Shown here one piece after another: positions 12,213-24,643 of a DNA stretch of 64,000 nt. Origin of the DNA: Beaufortia kweichowensis (Eukaryota; Chordata; Actinopteri; Cypriniformes; Gastromyzontidae); contig CM032804.1 of the NCBI GenBank assembly GCA_019155185.1, positions 3,754,492 through 3,818,491 on the forward strand. The letters are read 5' to 3'. The position numbers and the translations under genes were made by a program. How positions within the stretch are numbered: position 1 is the stretch's first letter; every line of letters begins with the position of its first letter. The notes below the pieces were generated by a model. That model was not told where the DNA came from. It ran no database searches and worked only from the letters and a program-made list of their open reading frames with translations.

Positions 12213-12921
12213 ATGAGTCTCTCTGACAAGGACAAGGCGACCGTGAAGGCTCTCTGGGGCAAGATCAGTTCCAAGGCCGATGATATTGGTGCTGAAGCCC
12301 TTGGCAGGTAATATACACATATTGTATTGGTAAGGTTAAAATATCGGATCTAAATGGGAATTTGTCAATTTGTTTTTTAACTATATTTTAACAAATCACA
12401 AGCAAATTATATTCATTAAAACCAGTATATCTTTATGATTAACGAACTTTACTTTTCCTTGCTCTTAATATCTAAATAAATGCGTTTCATAATTTCCATT
12501 ATTTTTGCAGAATGCTCACCGTCTACCCTCAGACCAAGACCTACTTCGCTCACTGGGCTGACCTGAGTCCTGGCTCTGCTCCTGTCAAGAAGCACGGCAA
12601 GACTATCATGGCTGCAGTCGGTGAAGCCGTTTCAATGATGGACGACCTTGTAGGAGGTTTGGCACCTCTCAGCGAACTTCATGCATTTAAGCTCCGTGTT
12701 GACCCGGCCAACTTCAAGGTAAATCTCACAAACTCGCTACATCTCATCATTGTGTCCATAAAATCATGTCTTTCTTTTTTATTTTTTTCTAGATCCTCGC
12801 ACACAACGTCATAGTGGTCATTGCCATGCTGTTCCCTGGTGACTTCTCCCCAGAGGTCCATGTGTCCTTGGATAAGTTTTTCCAGAGTGTGGCACTGGCT
12901 CTCGCTGAGAAATACCGCTAA
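12213..12921 (+). CDS. hbaa: Adult-type alpha globin, copy 1
   Basis: Alpha chain, 143 aa. Exons are 12213-12307, 12511-12718 and 12793-12921, all GT-AG. It starts MSLSDKDKATVKALWGKI and carries YPQTKTYFAHW, VKKHGKT (distal His60), SELHAF (proximal His89) and C-terminal EKYR. It differs from copy 2 by Met in SMMDD (Lys in copy 2), Ala in DPANFK, and SLDKFFQSVA in exon 3. The promoter contains TATAAAA at 12134-12140, GGGTGTGCC at about 12111-12119 and GAGGTGTGG at about 12086-12094 (reverse CACCC-type boxes). An AATAAA lies near 13004-13009. It pairs head-to-head with the beta at 10620. Confidence 0.95.
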
Positions 12922-13394
12922 ATAATCATGAATAAGCATCACAGTTAATTGCTGCACTTGTAATATGGAGCAGTACCTTATTACTTACACATGTGTGATG
13001 CCTAAATAAAATTCTCAAAACACGGTGATTTATTTGAGTTTTATTTTTTGTATCGTTTGAAAAGTGCCTAGTTAGTTGTCTCATGGGCACATTTTATAGT
13101 TATGTGGAAACAGTACTTTCCAGTCACTATACCTTTGTGCAAGCATATAATTAGCAGTGGCACAGGGTATTATATAGTAATCATGTTTAGCAGTGAGTCT
13201 TTGCCTACATTTTCGCATTTATCAATGTAGCGACTTACAGTACATTTAGGATTTTAGTATATGTATAAATTACATTTTAATTCTTTTTACAGACAACACA
13301 AAAAGAATTAGTGGATTATGAATTGTGGGATCCAGTCTTTTATCATGTATTATAACTTCAGTGGACACAAGATAAAAAATAAGCCACTGATTAT

Positions 13395-13650
13395 TACACT
13401 CTAAAAAAGGATGTGTTATTTTTTAACACATTTTTTGTGTTATGCTGTTTAACACATAATGTGTCATTTTGTACATAAAAGGGACAACACATGTTGAGTT
13501 GAAAGTAACACAAGTTGAGTTAAAAGTAACACAAAATGTGTTGTTTTTAAATTAACACAAAGATGTGTCTAGTTAAGGACAACACATCTGTGTGTTGTCC
13601 CTAACTAGACACATCTTGTGTTATTTTAACACATCTGTTTTTAGAGTGTA
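13395..13650. mobile_element. MITE with TACACTCTAAAAA termini
   Basis: 256 bp with terminal inverted repeats: TACACTCTAAAAA at the left and TTTTTAGAGTGTA at the right. Inside are multiple AACACA/TGTGTT blocks, including GACAACACATCTGTGTGTTG, that make the whole unit a foldback. It is non-coding. Its termini match those of the 1.25-kb element at 27047-28299. Confidence 0.85.
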
Positions 13651-15825
13651 CATTTGATCACATCACTTTGTGAATACAGCCTAAAGAAATCTCTAAAGTT
13701 TAAAGAACAAGTTACTCATTTGAATCTCTCATAATACTGTATGGTTGAAATTACCAAAAACTGAGAGGTTCTATTGCTGACAACGCCTTAAAATGAAACA
13801 TTAATTTTCTTAATTTATTTATTAATTTCTTCTTCATTTAATAAATTAACAAAAAATGTATGTGCAATATGGAGGGAGGTGAAGACTATATAATATTAAG
13901 TGTATACTGGACTTCTGGAAAACTGGACCACATTAAATCTGATATATTTATTGCCAAAATGTATCATCATCTGAACACAGTTTATTTTCTGCTGTGTTTA
14001 CTGTTCTTTTAATCGCTAGATTAAAACATCACTACTGATTGTGACATGCTGTCACCAAAAGCAAATTCGACGGAGTTTATAGATCACCAAACAATTTTAA
14101 GTTATCAAAAAGGTGAACGTTTTATTTACATTAATTTGCCCTGCCAAGTTGAGAATTTAAGTTTTGTTAATACTTCTCTTTCTTAAAAACTAATAGTTTC
14201 CTCTATTTTCCTTTTTATGTTCTTTAGTTCAGAAAAATCCACATCGTTAAATACTTTTATTATTATTTATTTAAACAGCTACTTTGACAAAAACACACTC
14301 AACATATTCCAAGTTATAAGCCAGAGATAAAATCGTTCCCTCGCTTTAACAAATTGTGCACATAATATCCACCAGTATCCAGATTTGTGAGTTTTCTTAG
14401 AATTGTACGTTTTTTTATTTTCAGAACCGGCCCACGTTTTTGCAAAATGTTATAACGGATTTGTGGCTCCTCTCTTATTTCAGGAATCTATAGTCTATGT
14501 ATATTGTTTATGCACATTATTTAACAATGCAAATTATTAAACAGTTTGTTAAAACAGTTTTTTTTCTAAATTCTTAAAACAAAACCACGAAACATAACAT
14601 GCAAACCGTCACAAATCTCCTGCAAAAGGAAACACTTAAGAGTTAAAGAGATTAAAAACCGTTTTAATTATTCTTAAACGTGTGTTTTGTATAGTAACTG
14701 TACACACGACCGTGAAATGATTAGCCATACACACACTAAACCATACACAGACACTACTGTTTATGTTTTTTGCATAATTATTTTGCGATGGAGTCTACAG
14801 CAATTAGTCATTATTTGCGCAAAAATAATGTAAACCTAATTTCCTCTTCCAATCTAACGCTTACTCTTCATCATCTTTTTCTCTTGCTCCCCCTAACTCT
14901 GTCTTCAATTTTGGCCTTCAATGTTTTACAAACCAAAACAGTTATCCTGGTGATTTTTTTATTGCTCAAGCTATGATCATTTAGAAATGTTTCCATATAT
15001 GAGCACTGAGTGTAGAATGTTTGTTGTTATTATTTTTCCAATTAAAGACAAGTTCTGTTAGTTTTAAATGTTGCGTCTAATGTAGTAAACTATGTTTAGG
15101 GTTTAGCAAAAAGTTTGATTTGATGCTTGGTATTATTATAGTTATATTAAAACTATAAGTTAAACTTATTGTCTTAACTGCATGTTTAAAATTCTCTATC
15201 ATTTATAGCGGGGACGGGTGGAATAGACATGAATTTAATAAGACTGATAAGCGTCAAATCCATTTGTTAATCTGTAATATTCTTATACCAATGCTACGAG
15301 TCTCTGTCCGTTTGATCTGCAGGTTAAGTCACCTGATCCGGCTCCAGGTTAAAATCTGATTACAGCGTCGCTTAAAAAAGTGGAGACTTGGACGCATCAC
15401 CGCTTACACCTGATGTGTATGTGGTAATATTATTTAATGTTCTTTATTCGTGACTAATTAATGTTTTAATAATTTCTTGTGCAACCTAAAATGATCACTT
15501 CCATATGTATGACTCATAGCAATGTGTTTGCATTTCCTAGCAAACAAACAATAAAACTAAAATCTGTAAAAACTATTTTAATTTAGCGTTTTTGCTATGC
15601 TTGTTGAATCACTTAAGGCTCAAGGCTTTGTGAGTTACACTGTGTTTTCTTATTATATTAATTTAAAAGTGAATAGCGTATAATGTTGATTGTTTTCAAA
15701 GCATAGACTAGTATAACTTGAGACTGCAGCTATTTCAAATCAAGTTTATTTACCATTAGGGCCTATGTACTATCTATCTTGTGTATTTTTATAGGTGCCG
15801 ACAAAAAATTTATTGCACATATCAC

Positions 15826-16096
15826 TGTAAAAACTAAAGGTTCCTCGAGGAACCATTTGGTGTTCCTCACACTGCCACACTGGCGGAACCGTCAGGAGGA
15901 CATCGAGACACTTTTTTTTACAAAGAGCAGTTCTCTGAGGAACCATTAACAGTCTTGGCAGTTCTTGCAGAAACCTATGGGATCCTCTAGACACTTTAAA
16001 TTCATTTCTGAAGTTCCTCAAGGGTCCTCCAGACGGTTCCGCCGGTGTGGCAGTGTGAAGAACCCCAAAGGACCCAGGATCCTTTAGTTTGTACAG
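15826..16096. repeat. Foldback (inverted-repeat) element
   Basis: The left arm runs GTAAAAACTAAAGGTTCCTC, then CACACTGCCACACTGGCGGA. The right arm is the reverse complement with scattered mismatches, running GGTTCCGCCGGTGTGGCAGT to CCTTTAGTTTGTAC. Arms are about 65-70 nt, separated by about 130 nt. It is typical of a non-coding short DNA transposon. Confidence 0.75.
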
Positions 16097-17362
16097 TGTG
16101 CTTTACCAGCACAGTTTTATGTATACATAAATATAGTAAGCGCAACTGAAAAATAAATTTGAGTAAATCTGGTATTCAGGCATTTGCCTTTTGCAATTAG
16201 TTTAATAAATGAGATGCAGTAATGTGTTATGTGAACATTATCACAGCCGGAAAATCTTAAATCACATTTTTTTACGCAATTAGGATACTATATGAAGTTC
16301 AAACTTTTATAGTCTTACGAAGGAAAATCGTGGTGTCACTACAGCATGTTCTTTAAGTAAAAGTAGGATATAGACGTAGACAGATGCTTTTAGCAGGCAG
16401 CATAGCCTCTGCATACAATTGTCTGGTGATGTGTCTGTCACTTACTATTCCTAAAATGCAGCTGCAACAATTATTCACCTTTTTAGTACCAACAGCAGTG
16501 TTCATATAATGTTTACCTTCCTAACTTTAATTTATGTAAAGTAATTTAATTTGTGTTTTATTTTTATTTTATGTTGACATAATTTAAATAAGAAAATAAA
16601 TGAAAACGGAAGATACATAAACAACATGCACAACTAGTAGACAAGATTGGGTGCATTTTGCGTGTTGTCCAGCAGGTGACCTCAAAACTCCTATGATGCA
16701 GGGTTTACTGCAAATTCTTTAGAGCACTCGTAAATCTACGTCGATTTTCAAGTGTTACGTCTCCCTTAAGATGCTTTTAGGAAACGCTGTTTGCGTCACA
16801 GGAGGCGACGTCTGTCTGACAATGTTGTCAAAAGTGCTTTGCACAGAAGGGGTGGTACTGGCCACCACGTAGCCACGCCCCTTACATTTATATTCCATCT
16901 AACCGTGTAACATCTAATATCACCATTATGTCCAGTCACACTGCGTTTATGGCAAATTAAAGAGATAGAAAACCTAAAACAAAATCAACATCTTATGTTG
17001 AAATTATGCTGTGCATCCACCGGGGGTTGTGATAAATTTTATTTCTTTTATCACTGAATTCATATGGTCAACGCCCATAAGGTGCAAATCTATCACACCA
17101 TAACTGAGTGGCTCAAAGAAAGCTAAATAAAATTAATGATGCATAAAGTTTTGTTGCTTAACTAGCTAAACACATAAAGATTATCAGCCTATTAAAAGAG
17201 TTTAATAAACCTCAGAGTTTAATTTAGTAAAAAGAGCAAACGACAAGGAAGTGCTTTTGACATTATTTTATTTATTTTGTTTTATTAGACATTGATCTTT
17301 ATGTTATATCTGCTCCGTGCGATGATCTGCAATGCAGCTGGTGCTCATTTTGTGATCAGGCT

Positions 17363-18027
17363 CTAGTGGTACTGTCTGCACAAAGCGGACACGGCCACAG
17401 CCAGAAACTTCTGCCAGGCCTCTTGGACATCAGCAGTACAAAATTCTTTGCCGAGCTTCATACCTGCGCATACGGTAATGCAATCGCTGAGAAGCTGTAA
17501 AAGAACAGAATCAGTTGTTGTCTTGGATCAAAAATATTCAGTATGAGCAACACAACAGCAATAATCGGTCATTGACATCACTCCATCACTGATTGTACAG
17601 GCAGAACTTACCTTAAAATTGTCAGGATCCACATGGAGTCTCTCGGAGTGCATGACGCTCAGCGGGGCATAGGTGGCCTTGATGTTGTCCATGTTCTTAA
17701 TGGCTCTTTCCAGACCCCCCATCACGGTTCTACCATGAGCTGCCACTTTGGCGTTACCCATGATGGCAGCAGGGCTTGACAGGTTGCCAAAGCTGGCGAA
17801 ATATCTCTGTGTCCAGGGATACACGATCAGACACCTGAAATGCATAGAATCATTAACGACTGCAATAACTAAACTTTACATTTAATAAATAATGTATAAT
17901 ATTTTAGTAAGGTTTATTAAAGTCTGTTGGAGGACTACCTGGCCAGGGCCTGAGGTCCGATATCATCACCGAGTTTTCCCCACACAGCAGCGATGGCACT
18001 GCGCTCAGCATCAGTCCACTCAACCAT
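17363..18027 (-). CDS. hbba: Adult-type beta globin, copy 2
   Basis: Beta chain, 147 aa. Exons are 18027-17939, 17834-17612 and 17494-17363 (89, 223 and 132 nt), GT-AG. It starts MVEWTDAERSAIAAVWGKLG. Exon 2 is identical to copy 1, including distal His63, proximal His92 and Ser F9. Exon 3 differs: copy 2 reads GKEFCTADVQ where copy 1 reads GPSGFNADVQ, adding a Cys, and ends CRQYH. Upstream are CCAAT (18160-18164, reverse) and a CCGCCC box (about 18134-18140). It is head-to-head with the alpha at 18962, with starts 935 bp apart. Confidence 0.95.
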
Positions 18028-18961
18028 GTTGACGCTTTAGGATTTCCACAGGTACTTGCTTTAAGTTGTACAGCAGGAATCACTTGTAAAAAAATTAGGA
18101 AATCGGTACACAATTTATTGATGCGTAATGTCTCCGCCCATCAAAATATACGACGTCTTATTGGATGATTTCTTGGCATCTTCTGGCATGTCTGGACATT
18201 ACTGATGAGATTAAACATTGTTAAAGATGTTTTTAAGTTCTTAAACATGAATAAGCTTTTTTTTTTACTTTTTATTCTGATGAGTTTTAGCAAACTCTGC
18301 CAGAAAAGCAATTTGCTATAAAAAGTTTCTAGCAAACAAATCATAACACAATTACTGTCCCTTCTCATGCAATTATAAATCTATTGATTCTGAAGAGTTT
18401 ATACCATACATTTTTGTCCAAAGTGCAACACTTTGGATCAAATTACAGTTCATTTCTGGGCACACAATCATGCGAAAATGATCTAGTTAATACATTTAAG
18501 AGTCAATTAAAATAACATCATGAATGCGAACAGCATTAATTTGGATATTGCAGTTTTACATTAAAAACAGTCTTTTATCCATCCATATCATGAGAAAAAA
18601 GAAAAGCATTTTAAATGCGTTATATTACATTAACGTGTATCTATCCAAATGTCATTATTGTCAAAACTGCAAGAACAATAAATCTGCATAAATAATAAAA
18701 ATGCCCAAGTAGCATAATTTGCTTATGCTAATTTTTTTAGACAGAAAAAATATTTTGTTATCTCAATTAAACATGAAGCGCAAAATTGGCATTTTGTCAA
18801 GTATATGTTTGAGATCAGCAGTAATGAGTTTAAGAGGTGTGGTTTGTACAGATTACCTGGGTGTGCCCTTCTCTAGTTTTATATAAAAAGTGGGACAAAT
18901 TCCTCTGTCCGCCAAAATCTTTTTCTAAAGCCAGTCTAACTTAAAAAAAGAAGACGTAACG

Positions 18962-19704
18962 ATGAGTCTCTCCGACAAGGACAAGGCTAACGTGAAGGCC
19001 CTCTGGGGAAAGGTCAGTTCCAAGGCCGATGAAATCGGTGCTGAAGCCCTCGGCAGGTAATTCACACCTATTATCCTAATAAGATACTTAAACATGTACT
19101 TAAATATTGAGAATTCTAAAATGCTTTATATAACAACAATGCTAACCAAGAGTCATGTGTGTGGAGGCTTTGTAACAAGTGTTATGTAATAAATCAATTA
19201 ACTTACTTGCAGTGTTTTATTATCTTTTTCATTATCGTTTTTTTTTTTGCAGAATGCTCACCGTCTACCCTCAGACCAAGACCTACTTCGCTCACTGGGC
19301 TGACCTGAGTCCTGGCTCTGCTCCTGTCAAGAAGCACGGCAAGACTATCATGGCTGCAGTCGGTGAAGCCGTTTCAAAGATGGACGACCTTGTAGGAGGT
19401 TTGGCACCTCTCAGCGAACTTCATGCATTTAAGCTTCGTGTTGACCCGACCAACTTCAAGGTAAATCCCACAAACTCACTACATCTCATCACTGAGATAG
19501 CATTTAGTTAGATTCGAATTTAGTTATGTCATGGAAATAAAAATATGGTCATGTCTTTCTCTTTGTTTTTTCTAGATCCTCGCACACAACGTCATAGTGG
19601 TCATTGCCATGCTCTTCCCTGGAGACTTCTCCCCAGAGGTCCATGTGTCCTTTGATAAGTTTTTCCAGAATCTGGCCCTGGCTCTCGCTGAGAAGTACCG
19701 CTAA
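18962..19704 (+). CDS. hbaa: Adult-type alpha globin, copy 2
   Basis: Alpha chain, 143 aa. Exons are 18962-19056, 19253-19460 and 19576-19704, GT-AG. It starts MSLSDKDKANVKALWGKV and has distal His60, proximal His89 and C-terminal EKYR. Exon 2 is nearly identical to copy 1, differing at SKMDD and DPTNFK. Introns and 3' sequence diverge more. TATAAAA lies at 18882-18888, with GGGTGTGCC at about 18860-18868 and GAGGTGTGG at about 18835-18843. The poly(A) signal AATAAA is at 19795-19800. It is the promoter partner of the beta at 18027. Confidence 0.95.
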
Positions 19705-19804
19705 ACGTCCAATGGAGAAGAATCATTAACAGGCAGCACTGAGCAGCACCTCATCTCTTTCCAACTTGTGTCTGATGCCTGGATTAAATTTCTCAATAAA
19801 AAGC

Positions 19805-21470
19805 ACAGAACTACATTATTCATTTGTGTTTTATCTTATTTATTCATAATCGTGTATTTGAGATGTGTTCTCAAGCCCTTTTTGATTCTTATTAGCAAAA
19901 GAGCACTGCATCAACTTAACTGTTTCTTGTGTGATCATTACACTATTTTATAAAAAAATATAGTTAATATAGTTAAACTAAAAGTTTAACACAACATAAG
20001 TAAAATAGAAGTTTTATAGCATGTCTTCAAATATTAATTTGACGATAATACTCTTCATTTCAAATGGACAGTATACTGAACATTTTGTACATTTCACAAC
20101 AGTGCCATTCCATAATCACAAGACAATTGAGATACAAATACGGAGTCATAAAAATAACAAAAAACAAAAACTTGAACTTGAAAATACCTTCTTTACCTGG
20201 TGTTACCCTAACCCTTGCAAAGCATTAAAACCCTTACTTTTATTTCATCTTTTATGTATGAGTCATTTCTGTTTCAGATGATTTATTGAAAAACTTTGTT
20301 ACTTTGTTGTTGAAAAATGTTACAGCTGTTTCCACCATTATTTTAGTCATTCCAACACAGTCTCACAGGAATTCGTATACGCATTTTACGAGGTGGGCTG
20401 CATTTCTTAATAATGCTGGATCTTACCTGGTAAAGAAGTTTTTACGAGCGATTTTACGAACACTCATTATTTCACTGTGCCTTTCCCAAAAAAAAAATGC
20501 GCTTCACACGATAGTACGCAGCTGTGCTTTAAGGCGAGTCGCTGTCCGTTTGTCGAGTGCTGAAATGTCAGAATGGCTCGTCATTGTAGAACGCGCTTGT
20601 AATTGAAATGTTTATTCTAAATACTTTTACTCGATGTTCATGTGGTAGGCTTATATAATGTTTAATCTTGACTTATAATTAATCATAATTAATTAGTGCT
20701 TTGATAGGTTAGTCCTACATAAGAATGATGTTCTTGACTTTGATGTATTATTCACCACAGTAAGCTTTAAAACCTCACCAAAAAAGCTGAACATATGCAT
20801 CACAATGAAAAATTTTGATTTTGAAACTTTAGGCTTGTTTTTACAGACAGGGTCACATATAAGCCTATATTGTTTGTATATTCTTGCAATAGAGACTCTT
20901 TTTACTTTGCTGACAAAGGTGTTTGAATGTTAAATCTTGAGTGTCCTCTGTTGGTCAAAATAGCAAAGTGTTCTCTAGTTAAAATGAGAGAGTGCCCTCT
21001 GCTGGTTAAAGTGAGAGGTAGATCTTTTTCAGATGGATGTATTTTGTATGTGAAATTATTTTCACGAACAGCAGGGGACGCCGAAAGACTTTATTTTGAA
21101 ATCTTGTAGGTTATAGTGAGCTTGCTGTCGATTTTTTCAACTCGAACATTCTGATAAACAGTTGCATTACTTTATGTCAATGCATTTTTAGGTTGTACTG
21201 AATCATTAATGTAGGTCTATATACTTTACAAGTTCAACAGTTTTACATTTCAGTAAAGAATTTTACTTTTAAAGAATTTCACTATGGTGTGTTTGTAAGG
21301 TAGCATGCAACCTGTTGATAGTTTTATTTTTATTTACGAAACTGTATTGTGAAGACAGTTATTTTTGACATTGCATATTGCTTCAAAGCTTTACATAAAA
21401 CTATACTTTTTAGATTCCTAACTATGTTAGGCTGTAAAATAATAGTGTATAATAAGAGGAAAACTCACAC
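19805..21470. other. Spacer between adult and embryonic blocks
   Basis: No gene seen. At about 20938-21030 there are three imperfect ~25-30-bp repeats around 'GTG(T/C)CCTCTG(C/T)TGGT'. A region at 20340-20600 is richer in CG (TTTTACGAG, TTACGAACAC) and may be an old transposon fragment. I could not classify it. Confidence 0.5.
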
Positions 21471-21477
21471 ACGTATC

Positions 21478-21562
21478 TGATAAGCATATCTTGGATTGTG
21501 CAGGCAGCGAGCCAACATCCAATAGCCTGTAAAGGGGTGGGGTGCTGATAGGCATTTAAAAG
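21478..21562 (+). promoter_or_regulatory. Promoter of embryonic beta copy 1
   Basis: In order: CTGATAAG (GATA site, 21478-21485), CCAAT (21519-21523), GGGGTGGGG (reverse CACCC/KLF-type, 21534-21542) and an ATTTAAAAG TATA-like box (21554-21562), about 85 bp before the ATG. The same arrangement precedes beta copy 2. Copy 3 lacks the CCAAT. Confidence 0.7.
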
Positions 21563-21641
21563 CTCCTCAGTGAAAGCGTCTGTTCACAGGACTTCTAAAC
21601 TTTTGTTCAAGACACTTGTCTGAAACTCCAAAGTCGCAAAC

Positions 21642-22275
21642 ATGGTTGAGTGGACAGATTTCGAGCGCACCACGATCCAAAACATCTTCGACAAGATGGA
21701 CTACGACACCATTGGTCAGCAGTCCCTGGCAAGGTAAATCCTGACACTTAACACAAAACTTAAGGTACACATCTAACTTAATATAACGTCCAGTCTAATA
21801 AAGTGTTTTATTCTAGATGTCTTATCGTCTACCCCTGGACCCAGAGGTACTTCGGTAACTTTGGAAACCTCTACAACGCCGCTGCCATCCTGGGAAACTC
21901 AAATGTTGCTGCTCACGGTAGAGTTGTGCTGCATGGATTGGACAGAGCTCTGAAGAACATGGACGATATCAAAGGCGCCTATGCCGAACTGAGTGTCCTG
22001 CACTCCGAGAAACTCCACGTTGATCCTGATAACTTCAGGGTAATTTAACATCCACATTTTACAAATGTAAAAATGTATCAGCAAGTCTTGTTCTTTAAAA
22101 TGCGAAACTCGTGTATCTATATAACATTTTCTGTGTGTTTTGACAGCTTTTGGCTGACTGCTTGACCGTCGTTCTCGCCGCAAAACTGGGTGCTGCATTC
22201 ACACCTGAGGTCCAGGCCGCTTTCCAGAAGTTCCTCGCTGTTGTGGTCTCTTCTCTTGGAAGACAGTACCACTAG
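21642..22275 (+). CDS. hbbe1: Embryonic-type beta globin, copy 1
   Basis: Beta-type chain, 147 aa. Exons are 21642-21733, 21817-22039 and 22147-22275 (92, 223 and 129 nt), GT-AG. It starts MVEWTDFERTTIQNIFDKMD. Key features are CLIVYPWTQRYF, NLYNAAAI (typical of fish embryonic betas), distal His64, proximal His93 followed by Ser (VLHSEKL), and C-terminal RQYH. It is the first of three nearly identical copies whose introns are also almost unchanged, so the duplication is recent or homogenised. It has no head-to-head alpha partner; its nearest left neighbour is the adult alpha on the same strand. AATAAA is at about 22350-22355. Confidence 0.95.
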
Positions 22276-22369
22276 ACACCAACCTTGCTTTGATAAACAT
22301 ATGACCAGATGATGTTTTAACAAAACAATTTGTTCTTCTGTGTTAAAGCAAATAAATGTTTAATTATTC

Positions 22370-23940
22370 AATATTCAGTGCATCGTGTGATCTTTAATAC
22401 TTAGGCTATATATTTATAGCGTTGCTGCTTTTTCAGACCCATTTATGAACATAACAAAATAATATGTTGTTTCTAATGAATTAAAGTTAATCCACATATA
22501 CACCAGTTTTATCAAACAACATAATTATAGCATTAATACCACTAAACAGCTTAATTCAGAAACAAGTCATTTTTCTGGCAATTATTTCAAAAACTAAAAA
22601 CGTATGCATATGTGTTTAAGAGTCATTAAATTGACTTGTTATAAAACAAGTGTTCAATTGTACATTGACAATGCAGGTCATGGATTCTCACACATACTGA
22701 CAAAATGCCTAATGCAGTGTAGGTCTCTTTGGATGTCAGTGCCTGACAAATGCATAAATTACAGTGAAACAACTATTGTTGTACATTTCTAAAGATTATA
22801 AATACAGAGTTACATAATGTTCTAATTAAATTGTCTGAAACTATAACAGGCTATTCATTTTATGTTGCAGGATAACAGAGTTTATATTTTTACATTCTGA
22901 CAAACAAATAAGAAAAATAGTTACAAAAAGATTTGGTCCTTAGAAAGTTCTTTTTTGATGAACGGATTATGATGTCATTATGATTATGATGTCCTCAAAC
23001 TCAACATTTATGCACAAGTTTAAATTCTAAAATAAAACATAATAAAAGTAAATAAATAATTCTGTTCTGAAAATAAACAATATAAATTCTGTACGTTTAT
23101 ATGTTTAGAAAAGGTGTAGCGGTGTATTGTCATTTTTGTTTAAATTTCAGCAGGCTTCATGGAACATAGTATAGGGAACAAGTTCTTTAACCAGTGTATA
23201 CGAAATATGATTTTAAAAGGGTGTCATCATAACTCTAAAAGAACTGACAACTCATAACCTGGATCTTAAGTCCTTGAATGGCAAAATAAGCCAAAATTAT
23301 ATATAGATTAAATTCCTCAGTGTAAATAATTATTTTAAATAAACAAAACATTTCCATGCATTTTCATTGTTTTTAAAAAAAATGTAACCCGCTTTGTTTT
23401 GTTCTTTTTGAACGAATGTCAATTAATTGTTTCTACTAAATATAATTTTGCCATAAATTACTGCCGAACAAAGGACTTAATTTATTGTGTTTCTGTTAAT
23501 AACTAGCAAATATTAGCATTTATTTAATAACAGTTTCCAGGGTGAAACGATATTTTCATGTGCATTGACAGTGGCGCCACAAGGCTGTCATAGGGGGGCT
23601 TTAGTGGGGCAAAAATTTTAATTTATTTAGCGGTCTGTACACGAATTGATGATCGCTTCAGTCCACTTTAAATCTCATATGCAGCGGCAGGTTTTTATTA
23701 TTTTTATCACGTCCTTATTGGGGGCTGACACCCCAATATTAAAAACATAGAATCGCCCCTTTCATTGGCTTGTCCTATTTGTAATGTTTGAAACCGCTGC
23801 GATATATGCATCCAGACTGTGCTATGTGTAATTTATGACAACACAGATGTGTTTTATTTCATTTTCTGACACCCATATGAGTTTTTAGAAATGTGTTAAA
23901 AGTTTGCAAAAAAAGACATGAAGTCCAGTTAAGATTTGAC
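22370..23940. other. Tail-to-tail spacer, embryonic unit 1
   Basis: Non-coding. It is alignable in parts with the equivalent spacers after beta copies 2 and 3 (for example the block ending in AAGACATGAA before each alpha). A stretch at about 23565-23760, including GGGGGCTGACACCCC, is absent from units 2 and 3 and looks like a small insertion. Confidence 0.55.
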
Positions 23941-24022
23941 AATCATTTATTGCATTATAGAAAGACAGAAAATAATGCTGGTATCCGTCTGACTCGTCTG
24001 AAGTGAACACACTATTAAGTGT

Positions 24023-24643
24023 TTATCGGTATCTCTCGGACAGAGCCAGAGACACAGCAGTGAGGAACTTGTCCATGGCCACATGAGCCTCTGGGGTGAA
24101 TTCGGTGGGGAACGACATGGCCAGAACCACGAGAATACTGTGGGACAAAATCTATATGAAAACAAGAAACAGAGGAGGTTACCTACAAAAAGATTACATC
24201 AATTCTTAGACAAGAAGTTAGGGTAAATTATTATTGTACTTGCCTTGAAGTTGGCAGGGTCAACACGAAGCTGGAAAGCATGAAGCTCGCTGAGTTTGAT
24301 GAGTCCATTAGAGAGATCATCGATCTTGTTGATAGCTTCAGCAACACCAGACATTACAACCTTTCCGTGTTTCTTCAGGGGGGCTGAACCGGGGCTCAGG
24401 TCCTTCCAGTGAGAAAAGTAGGTCTTGGTCTGAGGATAGACCGTCAACATCCTGTAGAGAGACAATACATTACATTTTAAGGATATGCATGGCCAAAACG
24501 TCCCAACATAACACATCATTCAATGAGAATCTTTATAAATCATCTTACCTAGAAAGAGCTTCCTGACCAATTTCATCAGCCTTTCCTGAGATCTTAGCCC
24601 AGAAGGCTTTGACGGCAGCTTTGTCTTTAGCAGTGAGGCTCAT
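24023..24643 (-). CDS. hbae1: Embryonic-type alpha globin, copy 1 (GC-AG second intron)
   Basis: Alpha-type chain, 143 aa. Exons are 24643-24549, 24451-24244 and 24151-24023 (95, 208 and 129 nt). It starts MSLTAKDKAAVKAFWAKISG. It has YPQTKTYFSHWKD, distal His60 (LKKHGKV), proximal His89 (SELHAF) and C-terminal ERYR. Intron 1 is GT-AG, but intron 2 begins AAG|GCAAGT: a GC donor with otherwise perfect consensus, shared by all three copies. The promoter (reverse) has TATAAAAA at 24699-24706, AAGATAAAG at 24721, a CCCCTCC box and TGACTCA at about 24752-24758. Read head-to-head, it shares about 810 bp with beta copy 2. Confidence 0.95.

Larger units (their letters stand above)
13020..17290. other. 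Spacer between the two adult globin pairs
   Basis: No genes seen. It contains the MITE at 13395-13650 and a foldback at 15826-16096. The end (about 17025-17290) repeats the 3' flank of adult beta copy 1 at 9585-9830, which marks the boundary of the segmental duplication that made the second adult pair. Confidence 0.6.

Noticed and set aside
13020..17290. Globin pseudogene between the adult pairs
   Set aside because: No YPWTQ, YPQTK or HG(K/R) coding remnants found on either strand; only the duplicated 3' flank is present.
21899..22323. Antisense frames over the embryonic beta genes (also at 25710-26182 and 30770-31194)
   Set aside because: Shadows of the true exons; they cross introns and lack splice logic.
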